64,000 bases of DNA from Yersinia artesiana (lineage in GTDB: Bacteria > Pseudomonadota > Gammaproteobacteria > Enterobacterales > Enterobacteriaceae). The stretch is from positions 1-64,000 of the forward strand of contig NZ_CACVAD010000027.1 in assembly GCF_902726545.1 (NCBI RefSeq). The letters are read 5' to 3'. The position numbers were made by a program, and so were the translations under genes. The notes beneath the pieces are model-generated. The model ran no database searches, had not been told where the DNA came from, and worked only from the letters and a program-made list of their open reading frames with translations. This document shows positions 22,602 to 32,081 of this stretch, piece by piece (the first letter of the stretch is position 1; the number at the start of each line of letters is the position of its first letter).

Positions 22602-24083
22602 ATGAAGAAACTGCTCCCCCTTCTTATCGGGCTGAGTCTGGCTGGTTTCAGTAGCATGAGCCAGGCAGAGAACTTGCTGCAAGTTTATAAGCAAGCCAGG
22701 GATAGTAACCCGGATTTACGCAAATCAGCGGCTGACCGCGATGCTGCATATGAAAAAATTAATGAAGCTCGCAGCCCGCTGTTGCCACAGTTAGGTTTAG
22801 GTGCGGGTTACACCCATACCAATGGCTTCCGTGATGCTTCTGATAACCCGGATAGCAATGCCACGTCAGGCTCACTACAACTGACACAAACTATTTTCGA
22901 CATGTCTAAATGGCGCGCTTTGACTTTGCAAGAGAAAGCTGCCGGTATTCAGGACGTAACGTTTCAGACCAATGAACAAGCGCTGATTCTCAATACGGCA
23001 ACCGCTTATTTCAATGTCCTCAGAGCCATTGATAGCCTGTCTTATACCGAAGCGCAGAAACAATCTGTTTATCGCCAGTTAGACCAAACAACCCAACGTT
23101 TTAATGTGGGTTTAGTGGCCATTACTGATGTGCAAAACGCCCGCGCTAGCTACGATACCGTGTTAGCAGACGAAGTTACGGCGCGTAATAATCTGGATAA
23201 TGCGCTGGAAAACCTGCGCCAAATTACCGGTGTTTACTACCCAGAGCTGGCGTCGCTCAATGTCTCTCGTTTGAAGACTGAACGCCCACAAGCCGTCACT
23301 AACCTGCTGAAAGAAGCTGAAAAACGTAACCTTTCATTGCTTTCTGCCCGTTTGAGTCAAGATTTGGCACGTGAGCAAATTAAGTCAGCAGAAACGGGCT
23401 ATATGCCAACCATTGATTTGACGGCATCAACTTCAGTCACCAATACTCGTTACAGCGGCGGCACACCAAGCACTCAGCAACTGAATAACGATGCGGGTCA
23501 GAACAAAATTGGTGTGCAATTGAGCTTACCGCTGTACAGCGGTGGGGCGACGAATTCTGCCGTGAAACAGGCACAATACAACTTCGTCGGTGCCAGCGAG
23601 CAGTTGGAAAGCGCACACCGCAGTGTGGTGCAAACTGTACGCTCCTCATTCAACAATATCTCAGCCTCCATCAGCAGCATCAAGGCTTATGAGCAGGTGG
23701 TTATTTCTAACCAAAGCTCATTAGACGCAATGGAAGCGGGTTATCAGGTGGGTACTCGTACTATTCTGGATGTATTGACTGCAACAACTAACTTGTATCA
23801 ATCCAAACAGCAACTCGCCGATGCGCGTTATAACTATCTGATCAATCAGTTAAATATCAAGTCTGCTCTGGGCACGTTGAATATGAACGACTTGATGGCA
23901 CTGAATGGTGTACTGGATAAACCTGTCCCAACATCAGCCACCAGCCTGGCACCGGATAACGCCGACCAAAATGCCTATGCTGATGGTACCAGCACACAGG
24001 CTGCACCGCGTGTCACCACGGTTAGCCAACCGACGACTCCAGCGCCAGCCGCTGCACGTAACGGCAACCCATTCCGTAACTGA
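22602..24083 (+). CDS. tolC: Outer-membrane channel TolC
   Basis: TolC is the trimeric outer-membrane exit duct of tripartite efflux pumps (AcrAB) and type I secretion. The 493 residues show a signal peptide cut after SMSQA (residue 22), then two repeats of the OEP fold with long coiled helices and beta strands (PLYSGGATNSAVKQA in the second half), and a variable Pro/Ala/Thr-rich tail. It has its own promoter region with a mar box and is followed by a terminator. Confidence 0.97.
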   Translation: MKKLLPLLIGLSLAGFSSMSQAENLLQVYKQARDSNPDLRKSAADRDAAYEKINEARSPLLPQLGLGAGYTHTNGFRDASDNPDSNATSGSLQLTQTIFDMSKWRALTLQEKAAGIQDVTFQTNEQALILNTATAYFNVLRAIDSLSYTEAQKQSVYRQLDQTTQRFNVGLVAITDVQNARASYDTVLADEVTARNNLDNALENLRQITGVYYPELASLNVSRLKTERPQAVTNLLKEAEKRNLSLLSARLSQDLAREQIKSAETGYMPTIDLTASTSVTNTRYSGGTPSTQQLNNDAGQNKIGVQLSLPLYSGGATNSAVKQAQYNFVGASEQLESAHRSVVQTVRSSFNNISASISSIKAYEQVVISNQSSLDAMEAGYQVGTRTILDVLTATTNLYQSKQQLADARYNYLINQLNIKSALGTLNMNDLMALNGVLDKPVPTSATSLAPDNADQNAYADGTSTQAAPRVTTVSQPTTPAPAAARNGNPFRN

Positions 24084-24102
24084 TTTTTACGCGTTTGGAC
24101 TC

Positions 24103-24140
24103 ACCGGGCATAGCATCAAGCCGTGCCCGGTTTATTTTTT
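24103..24140 (+). terminator. Intrinsic terminator after tolC
   Basis: ACCGGGCA and TGCCCGGT form an 8-base stem with a 13-base loop, followed by TTATTTTTT, 20 bases after the tolC stop. Confidence 0.85.
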
Positions 24141-24331
24141 CTACCCTCTCTTTCTTATCTCCCCAGCATTTTTCGGCAATGAAAAAAGCGAAGTGACTCG
24201 CAGCATTTCGTATAGCTTTGTAAAGTCTGCGTCTCATCAGCCCTCGCGCTTTAATTTCATACACATTTCCCCTATTCTTAGGACACTTACTGGGAAAGGG
24301 CATTGAACGCCCGGAAATGAGACAAATAAAG

Positions 24332-25018
24332 ATGAAACGGACTCAAAACATCAATCAAGAGACTTTCCGTAAATCCTGGCGCAGCTATCGCCTGGCGCCA
24401 GTAGCTTTAGCTATCAGTGCCGTATTTATGCTGGCTGGCTGCGAAAAAACCGATGAAACCGTCTCTTTGTACCAAAATGCTGATGATTGCTCAGCGGCAA
24501 ATCCGTCCAAGAGCGCGGAATGTACCACTGCTTACAACACAGCTTTGCAGGAAGCAGCTAAAACTGCGCCCAAGTATGCAACTCGTGAAGATTGCGTGGC
24601 TGAATTCGGTGAATCACAGTGTACTCAGGCTCCTGCACAAGCAGGAATGGTGCCCACATCTTCATCTTCTGAAACAACTGCTGCGGCACCACAGCAAAGC
24701 GGCAGCATGTGGATGCCACTGATGGCGGGTTATATGATGGGCCGAATGATGGGCGGCGGTGCAAGTCAGCCGTTGTTTACCTCTAAAGCACCGAATAGCC
24801 CGGCTAACGGCAAGTTTGTCGATGCAACTGGCAAAAACTTTGGTTCAGCCACCACTGGCCGCACCATGACAGTACCAAGAACGGCGATGGCTCCGAAGCC
24901 CGCGGTAACCAATACCATCACCCGCGGCGGTTTTGGTGAGTCAGTAGCTAAACAGTCTTCGATGCAACGCAGTGCGGCAACATCATCCAAAACCAGCACG
25001 CGCAGCATGGGTGGCTAA
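24332..25018 (+). CDS. ygiB: YgiB, DUF1190 family lipoprotein-like protein
   Basis: The protein (228 residues from the ATG at 24332) is collinear with E. coli YgiB. An N-terminal hydrophobic segment ends in the lipobox-like LAGC (about residue 37), then comes the conserved [16 protein letters not shown] region, a Met/Gly-rich patch ([13 protein letters not shown]) and a Ser/Arg-rich tail. The role is unknown. The ygiC gene starts 10 bases later, so they form an operon. Confidence 0.9.
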   Translation: MKRTQNINQETFRKSWRSYRLAPVALAISAVFMLAGCEKTDETVSLYQNADDCSAANPSKSAECTTAYNTALQEAAKTAPKYATREDCVAEFGESQCTQAPAQAGMVPTSSSSETTAAAPQQSGSMWMPLMAGYMMGRMMGGGASQPLFTSKAPNSPANGKFVDATGKNFGSATTGRTMTVPRTAMAPKPAVTNTITRGGFGESVAKQSSMQRSAATSSKTSTRSMGG

Positions 25019-25028
25019 GGTCTGATTA

Positions 25029-26189
25029 ATGAAACGTTTAGCGATTAGCGAACGCCCGGACTGGCGCGAAAAAGCCACTGAATTTGGTTTCCGTTTCCAC
25101 ACCATGTATGGCGAACCGTACTGGTGTGAAGATGCATATTACCAATTCACACTCGCACAAATTGAAGAGTTGGAAGACACCACCGCAGAGTTGCATCAGA
25201 TGTGTCTGCAAGTGGTTGAGAAAGTAGTTAATAGCGATCAACTGATGGCAAAATTCCGCATTCCAAAACATTGCTGGGATTTTGTTCGTAGCTCATGGAA
25301 AACCAATCAGCCTTCACTCTATTCGCGTCTTGATCTGGCCTATGACGGTGTAAATCCAGCTAAATTGCTGGAAAACAATGCTGACACGCCAACTTCATTG
25401 TATGAGGCGGCTTTTTTCCAATGGCTGTGGTTGGAAGATCAGATCAATGCGGGCAATCTGGACTCAGAGTCTGATCAGTTCAACAGCATGCAAGAGAAAC
25501 TGATTGAGCGTTTTGCTGATTTGCGTGATAACCACGGTTTTAGTTTACTGCATCTGGCTTGCTGCCAAGACAGCGAAGAAGATCGTGGGACTGTGCAGTA
25601 TCTGCAAGATTGCGCATTAGAAGCCGGTTTGCCAACTGAATTCATGTTTATGGAAGAAATTGGCTTAGGGGAAAAAGGGCAATTTACCGATCTGGATAAT
25701 CAGGTTATCAGTAATTTGTTCAAGCTCTATCCGTGGGAATTTATGTTCCGCGAAATGTTCTCCACCAAGCTGGAAGATGCAGGTGTACGCTGGCTGGAAC
25801 CGGCCTGGAAGAGCATTATCTCCAATAAAGCCTTGCTGCCACTGCTGTGGGAAATGTTCCCAAATCACCCTAATCTGTTACCTGCGTATTTTGCTGAAGA
25901 TGATCATCCAGCCATGGATCATTATGTCACCAAGCCGTTATTCTCGCGGGAAGGGGCCAATATCCAGATAGTGGAAAACGGCAAAGAAGTGGCACGAGTT
26001 GATGGGCCATATGGTGAGGAGGGTATGATTGTGCAGCAATTCCATCCTTTACCTAAGTTTGGTGACAGCTACACGTTGATTGGTAGCTGGTTGGTTAACG
26101 ATCAACCATGCGGCATTGGCTTGCGTGAAGACCGCGAATTGATCACCCAAGATCTGTCACGTTTTTACCCACATATCATTTTAGGTTAA
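25029..26189 (+). CDS. ygiC: YgiC, glutathionylspermidine synthase-like ATP-grasp protein
   Basis: The 386-residue protein belongs to the family of the synthetase domain of glutathionylspermidine synthase (ATP-grasp amide-bond ligases), with the conserved [21 protein letters not shown] start (quoted in parts: [10 protein letters not shown] and [10 protein letters not shown]), [10 protein letters not shown] and the FMFMEEIGL acidic metal region. It lacks the amidase half found in the bifunctional Gsp enzyme. The substrate is not known. Confidence 0.9.
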   Translation: MKRLAISERPDWREKATEFGFRFHTMYGEPYWCEDAYYQFTLAQIEELEDTTAELHQMCLQVVEKVVNSDQLMAKFRIPKHCWDFVRSSWKTNQPSLYSRLDLAYDGVNPAKLLENNADTPTSLYEAAFFQWLWLEDQINAGNLDSESDQFNSMQEKLIERFADLRDNHGFSLLHLACCQDSEEDRGTVQYLQDCALEAGLPTEFMFMEEIGLGEKGQFTDLDNQVISNLFKLYPWEFMFREMFSTKLEDAGVRWLEPAWKSIISNKALLPLLWEMFPNHPNLLPAYFAEDDHPAMDHYVTKPLFSREGANIQIVENGKEVARVDGPYGEEGMIVQQFHPLPKFGDSYTLIGSWLVNDQPCGIGLREDRELITQDLSRFYPHIILG

Positions 26190-26350
26190 GGTTGCGAAAG
26201 AATAAGCTGAAAAGCTAACACCTTAAAATTGTTGATAAAGCTAAACCAAGGGGAAACACTCCGTTGGGGCCGTAGCGGCTTATGCCGCCGGAGCGCCCGT
26301 AGGAGTGGTCAACCCTTGGCTCGCTGATTTTAGTTTTTATAACGTCAATA

Positions 26351-27133
26351 CTAACCAACCTTAACCGACAACATACTAAGCGACCCCATCTCAATCCCAT
26401 CAGTCGGAATCGAAATCGACTCTTTACCATCCCAACTCCCCAGCACATACAGTAATGGCAGATAATGCTCTGGTGACGGGTTAGACAATGCCGCCCCTTC
26501 ATGTTGCATAAAGTTAACTAATGGGTGGTTATCACCTTGATAACTCAAGTTATCCCGCACAAATTGGTTGAAAGACTCCGCCCATGGATATGGGCTACTG
26601 TCCCCCTGCCATCTCACCATACGCAGGTTATGCACCACGTTGCCGCTGGCGATAATCATCACGCCCTGCTCACGCAGTACCGCCAGCTTACGGCCTAATT
26701 CATAGTGATACTCTGCCGGTTGGGTGCCATCAATGCTCAGTTGCACCACCGGAATATCAGCCTCCGGATACATCTTGATTAGTACACCCCAGCTACCATG
26801 ATCCAAGCCCCATTCACTGGTATCAGCTTGCACAGCAATCGGTGCCAGTAGTTGCTGAATCTGGGTTGCCAACTCTGGCGAACCGGGAGCCGGATATTGC
26901 GTATCAAACAACGCCTGTGGGAAGCCACCAAAATCATGAATCGTACGAGGTTTCTCCATTGCCGTCACCGCGGTACCACGGGTATACCAATGAGCAGAAA
27001 TAGCCAAAATAGCTTTTGGACGCGGCAATGTCTCACCCAACGCACGCCATGCCTGAGTGTAACTGTTTTCTTCCAGCACGTTCATCGGGCTACCGTGGCC
27101 GAGAAACAGTGCAGGCATACGAGAGGTGTTCAT
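26351..27133 (-). CDS. ygiD: 4,5-DOPA-extradiol-dioxygenase-like protein YgiD
   Basis: This 260-residue protein is of the class III extradiol ring-cleavage type (LigB superfamily). FLGHGSPMNVL near the N-terminus, ISAHWYTRG and ASGNVVHN carry the metal-binding histidines seen in YgiD and plant DODA. E. coli YgiD cleaves L-DOPA at the 4,5 bond in vitro; its native substrate is unknown. The 161 bases to ygiC hold no gene. The 413 bases to ribB (27134-27546) contain no gene; a G+C-rich stretch at about 27415-27490 and the hairpin at 27517-27538 are all I see. Confidence 0.9.
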   Translation of the reverse strand: MNTSRMPALFLGHGSPMNVLEENSYTQAWRALGETLPRPKAILAISAHWYTRGTAVTAMEKPRTIHDFGGFPQALFDTQYPAPGSPELATQIQQLLAPIAVQADTSEWGLDHGSWGVLIKMYPEADIPVVQLSIDGTQPAEYHYELGRKLAVLREQGVMIIASGNVVHNLRMVRWQGDSSPYPWAESFNQFVRDNLSYQGDNHPLVNFMQHEGAALSNPSPEHYLPLLYVLGSWDGKESISIPTDGIEMGSLSMLSVKVG

Positions 27134-27516
27134 AGATAATCCTTACTGTTAAGAAAAAGTGTGGCGCTAAAACCATAAACAGTACATTACGCGCTTTTTT
27201 TTCATTACACAGCCGGATAACAGTGATAAAGATATTCAATAAATTTGACGAGGAAAAATCGTGGGGAAATATCAAGGATGGGGGGAAGGCACAAAATAAC
27301 CGGGCGGCGATCTATTCATTAGAATAATGGCAACCCGGTGTGTAAAAGGCCAGATTGCTGACAAACCCCAACAACTCGATCTTGCAAGGTGAGAACAGGT
27401 AGAAGAGTAAAGCGTCCGCGCCGGAGATGGCGCGGCTCGAGCCCCCAGGGAAGGGTTTACGGCGTCTTTACGATCTGCCTGTTTTCACCGTTACGGGCAC
27501 TTTGCCATTAACCTCA

Positions 27517-27538
27517 GGCAATATCAGTAGATATTGCC
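27517..27538 (-). terminator. Perfect hairpin downstream of ribB
   Basis: GGCAATATC and GATATTGCC form a perfect 9-base stem with loop AGTA, 9 bases beyond the ribB stop. There is no T-run after it on the minus strand, so it may stabilise the ribB mRNA end rather than terminate. Confidence 0.45.
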
Positions 27539-27546
27539 ATCAGAAA

Positions 27547-28200
27547 TCAGCTGGCTTTTTTTTCTTGAGACTGGCGGTACTCAGCCAAATCATCAATCGT
27601 CACGACTGGCATATCATGCAATTTGGCAAACTCAATCACTTCTGGTGCATGCGCCATGCTACCGTCATCATTGGTCAGTTCACACAAAACGCCCGCGGGT
27701 TTGTAGCCTGCCAGGGTAGCCAAATCGATGGAAGCTTCAGTATGACCACGGCGTGATAATACACCACCCGGCTGACCGCGCAGTGGGAATACATGGCCCG
27801 GACGATTAAGGTCAGCAGGTTTCGCGTTATCAGCAATTGCTGCGCGGATAGTGGTCAAACGGTCAGCAGCAGAAACCCCAGTTGTCACGCCTTTAGCCGC
27901 TTCGATTGTTACGGTAAATGCAGTTTGGAACTGGCTGGAGTTATTGGTCACCATCATTGGTAAATCAAGCTGTTGGCGGCGTTCATCAGTGATACACAGA
28001 CACACAATGCCACTGCCGTGGCGGATAGTCAGTGCCATTTGCTCTACAGTCATCGCTTCAGCAGCAAAAACCATATCGCCTTCGTTTTCACGACTTTCGT
28101 CATCCAACACCATTACGCCACGACCATTACGCAGAGCGTCAATAGCACGTTCTACACGCTCAACAGGCGTGCCGAAATCTGATAGAAGGGTCTGATTCAT
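27547..28200 (-). CDS. ribB: 3,4-dihydroxy-2-butanone-4-phosphate synthase RibB
   Basis: RibB converts ribulose-5-phosphate to the four-carbon unit of riboflavin. The 217 residues from the ATG at 28200 match E. coli RibB (217). Conserved features are [16 protein letters not shown] (acidic metal site), RHGSGIVC and [12 protein letters not shown]. Expression is controlled by the FMN riboswitch upstream. Confidence 0.97.
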   Translation of the reverse strand: MNQTLLSDFGTPVERVERAIDALRNGRGVMVLDDESRENEGDMVFAAEAMTVEQMALTIRHGSGIVCLCITDERRQQLDLPMMVTNNSSQFQTAFTVTIEAAKGVTTGVSAADRLTTIRAAIADNAKPADLNRPGHVFPLRGQPGGVLSRRGHTEASIDLATLAGYKPAGVLCELTNDDGSMAHAPEVIEFAKLHDMPVVTIDDLAEYRQSQEKKAS

Positions 28201-28357
28201 GGTAAAAAACCTCATTAAAATTATGGATTACCAGAATCAGGGCGGTCTTGAGGAGTAAATGGCCACTTTTATATCAATAACAGTATATATCAATAGAAAT
28301 AGCCGAAATAACGCAAGCGAGCTATTTAATACAATAAATAGGCTCGGCAGATACCGT

Positions 28358-28540
28358 TACTCTCTCCCATCCGGACTATAACCGTCGGCCCCGGAATTAC
28401 ACCGGATCTGCTGACCTCTACCCTGCTCTCTTTGATAAGAGAAACAACGTGAGCGCTCGCGGGCTTTTGCACCACGACATGATATGCCGCAACACAATTT
28501 ACCGCCGGTGGGGACTTGCACCCCGCCCTGAGAATAAGCC
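28358..28540 (-). promoter_or_regulatory. FMN riboswitch (RFN element) of ribB
   Basis: On the minus strand the region carries the RFN landmarks in order: CTCAGGGCGGGGTGCAAGTC, CCCACCGGCGGTAA, AGCCCGCGAGCG, GCAGATCCGGTG, AATTCCGGGGCCGACGGTTA and TAGTCCGGATGGGAGAGAG. FMN binding is known to turn off ribB in this arrangement. The leader between the aptamer and the ribB start is about 157 bases and would hold the expression platform. This also accounts for the 448-base gap between ribB and ubiK. Confidence 0.95.
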
Positions 28541-28663
28541 CTATGACTATAGCGCTATTGATTCGTCGGAGCAATTACCAAAATGGTGATTGAGGAGGTT
28601 TATACATTCGGCATCAAGCATTACACTAGTAGAAGTAACTTCACATCTAATTAGGGAAATACC

Positions 28664-28963
28664 ATGATTGACCCGAAAAAAATTGAACAAATCGCCCGCC
28701 AGGTGCATGAGTCTATGCCGAAAGGTATTCGCGAATTCGGGGACGACGTCGAAAAGAAAATTCGGATGGTGCTGCAATCGCAGTTAACCCGCCTGGATTT
28801 GGTTAATCGTGAAGAGTTCGACGTGCAAACTCAAGTGCTGCTGCGCACCAGAGAAAAGCTGGCGTTGTTGGAACAACGTATGGGCGAACTGGAAGCCAGG
28901 TTCAACAGTACTCCGGCTGCCGTTGAAGCACCTGCCGCTATTGATGATAAAACCGACGAGTAA
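28664..28963 (+). CDS. ubiK: UbiK (YqiC), ubiquinone biosynthesis accessory factor
   Basis: This 99-residue protein is the small membrane-fusogenic BMFP/YqiC family member that helps assemble the aerobic Ubi complex in E. coli and Salmonella. It starts [21 protein letters not shown], has an amphipathic N-terminal helix and a C-terminal coiled coil ([22 protein letters not shown], quoted as the heptad region 64-85). Confidence 0.93.
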   Translation: MIDPKKIEQIARQVHESMPKGIREFGDDVEKKIRMVLQSQLTRLDLVNREEFDVQTQVLLRTREKLALLEQRMGELEARFNSTPAAVEAPAAIDDKTDE

Positions 28964-28985
28964 TCTGAGCCGCTTATTATGATTG

Positions 28986-29008
28986 GGGCGCCATCTGGCG
29001 CCCTTTTT
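28986..29008. terminator. Intrinsic terminator between ubiK and yjeH
   Basis: GGGCGCC-ATCT-GGCGCCC is a 7-base GC stem with TTTTT after it; it lies between two convergent genes. The T-run serves ubiK. Confidence 0.85.
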
Positions 29009-30257
29009 AGAGCTGTATTACTGCTCGACGCTGCTTCGACATTAGCATCCACAGTAGCGAAAACATCAGTAATGCATATAGGCTTTTCCAACCTATCATC
29101 ACCAGCAATACACAACACAGAATACTACCAATCACCGACATCACCCGCGAACGCCCGGTTAACAAGCGAATTCCAGCCAACATGCACAACAAATAAATCA
29201 ATACAAAAATGCCGTTGGCATACACAATCAGCAGATCTAATGGCAGAGACAGCCAGTAGATCAGCAAAGTAAACAGCAGGCAACTGCCAACCACTGCCGT
29301 CAGTGCATTCACCGGTGTTTGCCCAACAGACAGCTGTGCCAGTTTACTTTGTGGACGCACCTGCGCCTGCGACCACACCATGCGAGCGAAACTCTGGGTA
29401 TAGATATTCACACTGGCAAAACAAGCCAAATAACCAATAATGCAGGCAATCCATAGCGCATGCTCACCGAACAATTGCACCACAATTCCCGGCAAGGAGG
29501 CAGCAGCGGCTTGTTGTTCACCATAGGCATGGAAATGCAGCACCGCCACAGTACATCCCCAATAGACTGCCCCGGCGACTAATAGTCCGACCATCAGGGC
29601 ACGCGGGAAATCACGTTCCGGGTGACGGAATTCTGTCGCCAGATGTGCGAAAGCCTCCAGTCCGACAAAGCACCAGAACATTACAGCAAGCGCATTGAAC
29701 ATATTCGACGGGATAATATCTTGTGGTGCGGGCCAAGGAATCTGTGATGGCTGAATATCACCCTGCCACCAAATAGCCACCACCAGTGCGATGACCAGTA
29801 ACGCAATCAATGTTTGCACATTAGCACTGGAGCCAGCACTGCGGGTTCCCAGCAACCAAATAACCAGCAAAGTCACCAGTTGCACCATCAATAATCCGCT
29901 ATCACTCCAACCAAAAGTGGCTTGCCAGAAACCAGCAGCAATTTGGAGCGCGGCGGGTAAACCGACGGGAATGACGGACAAAAATAGCCAACCGGTGACT
30001 TTGCCAAGTTTCGGCCCGAATGCCATGGTGACAAAGTGGGCTGCACCTCCGGCACTGGGAAAGTGACGGCCTAAAGCAGCAAAGGCGATAGCAATCGGGA
30101 AAACCAGCACAATCAATACCGGCCAGGCCCACAAACTATCTTCACCGGCCAGCATTGCCGCCAGTGCGGGCACCGCAAAGACACCGGTTCCCAACAGTGA
30201 AGTGGACAACAACCCGACTCCCTGGGCCAGACTCAACTCCTGTTTTAGTCCATTCAT
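29007..30257 (-). CDS. yjeH: YjeH-like amino-acid exporter (APC family)
   Basis: The 416-residue protein has about 12 membrane helices and is collinear with E. coli YjeH, an exporter of L-methionine and branched-chain amino acids. The start LAQGVGLLSTSLLGTGVF and the central MFWCFVGLEAFAHLATEF are close to YjeH. In E. coli the gene is elsewhere (near groL), so its place after hldE is specific to this lineage. An ERIC repeat separates it from hldE; its RBS (AAAGAGA) is poor. Confidence 0.88.
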   Translation of the reverse strand: MNGLKQELSLAQGVGLLSTSLLGTGVFAVPALAAMLAGEDSLWAWPVLIVLVFPIAIAFAALGRHFPSAGGAAHFVTMAFGPKLGKVTGWLFLSVIPVGLPAALQIAAGFWQATFGWSDSGLLMVQLVTLLVIWLLGTRSAGSSANVQTLIALLVIALVVAIWWQGDIQPSQIPWPAPQDIIPSNMFNALAVMFWCFVGLEAFAHLATEFRHPERDFPRALMVGLLVAGAVYWGCTVAVLHFHAYGEQQAAAASLPGIVVQLFGEHALWIACIIGYLACFASVNIYTQSFARMVWSQAQVRPQSKLAQLSVGQTPVNALTAVVGSCLLFTLLIYWLSLPLDLLIVYANGIFVLIYLLCMLAGIRLLTGRSRVMSVIGSILCCVLLVMIGWKSLYALLMFSLLWMLMSKQRRAVIQL

Positions 30258-30265
30258 TCTCTTTA

Positions 30266-30390
<125 letters not shown>

Positions 30391-31821
30391 TTAGCCTCGG
30401 CCATTCTTGATGGACTGAATAATATTGGTGGTAGAAACCCCATCTTCGAAATTCAGCACCTTAACTTCCCCACCAGCGGCCCATACCTCTGCACTACCGG
30501 CAATTTCATCAGGTTTATAATCCCCACCCTTCACCAGCAAATCCGGCAAAATATCAGCAATTAAGCGCTGTGGGGTATCTTCTTCAAATGGCACCACCCA
30601 ATCCACCGCTTCCAGCGCGGCCAATACAATCATGCGCTGATCCAGTGGATTCACTGGACGTTTCTCTCCTTTCAACCGTTTGGTGGAGGCATCGCTGTTC
30701 ACTGCCACAATCAGGCGGTCACCCAGCTTGCGGGCATTGGCTAAGTAAGAGACATGACCGGCATGAAGGATGTCAAAGATGCCGTTGGTCATAACGACTT
30801 TTTCACCGCGCTGACGGGCCTGAGACACCGCTTTTTTCAGTTGCTGCTCATCCATCACGCCGAAACCGGTTTCAGCGCGACCACGAATCGCATTTTCCAG
30901 CTCAATCGGAGAAACAGTAGATGTCCCCAATTTACCGACCACCACACCGGCTGCGGCATTTGCCAGGAAACATGACTCTTCAAGCGTATTCCCCGCCGCT
31001 AATGCAGCCGCCAGCACACCAATAACCGTGTCACCGGCACCGGTCACATCAAACACTTCTTGTGCCTGAGTCGGTAAATGTAATGGCGGTTTGCCCGGCT
31101 GTAACAAGGTCATCCCTTGCTCAGAGCGGGTTACCAGCAAAGCGGAAAGCTCAAAGTCGGCCACCAGCTTCATGCCACGGCTCACCAACTCTTCTTCATT
31201 TTGGCAATGCCCCACTACCGCTTCAAACTCGGATAGGTTTGGCGTCAGTAGCGTTGCGCCACGATATCGTTCGAAATCGCTGCCTTTGGGATCGATAAGC
31301 ACCGGAACTTTGGCTTTTCGCGCCAGTTGGATCATCGTCTGCACGCTGGTCAATGCACCTTTGGCATAATCGGACAGCACCAGAGCACCAATCTGGGACA
31401 GCGCTTGTTGAATGCGCTCAAAGATAGGTTGAGGGTCAACGCCAGCAAAACCTTCTTCGAAATCCAGGCGAATGAGCTGCTGATTACGGGAAAGTACCCG
31501 CAACTTGGTGATAGTCGGGTGGGTAGGCACCGAAACAAAATCACAACGTACCTGCACTTCGTTTAGCTTGCTGGTCAGTGCGCGTGCGGCGTCATCAATA
31601 CCCGTCAACCCGACTAACCGGGAGGTAGCGCCAAGGGAGGCGATGTTCATCGCAACGTTTGCAGCGCCGCCGGGGCGTTCTTCGATAGTATCGACTTTGA
31701 CAACCGGCACCGGTGCTTCTGGTGAAATGCGGCTGGTTGGGCCATACCAATAACGGTCTAACATGACATCACCAACGACTAGTACCCCGGCGCGGCGAAA
31801 ATCAGGCAGCGTGACTTTCAT
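30391..31821 (-). CDS. hldE: Bifunctional heptose kinase / adenylyltransferase HldE
   Basis: HldE (RfaE) makes ADP-D-glycero-beta-D-manno-heptose precursors for the LPS inner core. The N-terminal PfkB-type kinase domain (about 1-315) ends with the [14 protein letters not shown] catalytic loop; the C-terminal nucleotidyltransferase domain (about 340-476) starts with [16 protein letters not shown]. The 476 residues agree with 477 in E. coli. Confidence 0.97.
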   Translation of the reverse strand: MKVTLPDFRRAGVLVVGDVMLDRYWYGPTSRISPEAPVPVVKVDTIEERPGGAANVAMNIASLGATSRLVGLTGIDDAARALTSKLNEVQVRCDFVSVPTHPTITKLRVLSRNQQLIRLDFEEGFAGVDPQPIFERIQQALSQIGALVLSDYAKGALTSVQTMIQLARKAKVPVLIDPKGSDFERYRGATLLTPNLSEFEAVVGHCQNEEELVSRGMKLVADFELSALLVTRSEQGMTLLQPGKPPLHLPTQAQEVFDVTGAGDTVIGVLAAALAAGNTLEESCFLANAAAGVVVGKLGTSTVSPIELENAIRGRAETGFGVMDEQQLKKAVSQARQRGEKVVMTNGIFDILHAGHVSYLANARKLGDRLIVAVNSDASTKRLKGEKRPVNPLDQRMIVLAALEAVDWVVPFEEDTPQRLIADILPDLLVKGGDYKPDEIAGSAEVWAAGGEVKVLNFEDGVSTTNIIQSIKNGRG

Positions 31822-31893
31822 ACGTTAGCCCCCCAAAGTGAGCTGTTATTAACCCCGAAAACACACATCCCTTCGCTCCAATTTTATGTTTGT

Positions 31894-32029
31894 TATACTC
31901 TAAATAATTCGAGTTGCAGGAAGGCGGCAAGCGAGTAAATCCCGACGAGCTTACTGTAGTTACTGTAGTAAGTGATTCGGGTGATTGAGCGCGGCCAACA
32001 CACATGCAGCTTGAAGTATGACGAGTATA
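31894..32029. repeat. ERIC repeat D
   Basis: 136 bases with the left end TATACTCTAAATAATTCGAG, a core GAGCTTACTGTAGTTACTGT in which a TTACTGTAG unit is duplicated, and the right end CAGCTTGAAGTATGACGAGT. It lies between glnE and hldE. The duplication makes it longer than copies A and C. Confidence 0.88.
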
Positions 32030-32081
32030 TATGGTGCCAGATAATATCACAGACACCTTATATACCATTAATAACTGGAAT

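Noticed and set aside
27415-27490. G+C-rich stretch between ygiD and ribB as a possible small RNA gene or repeat
   Set aside because: No second copy in the window and no clear promoter plus terminator pair could be seen; not enough to call.
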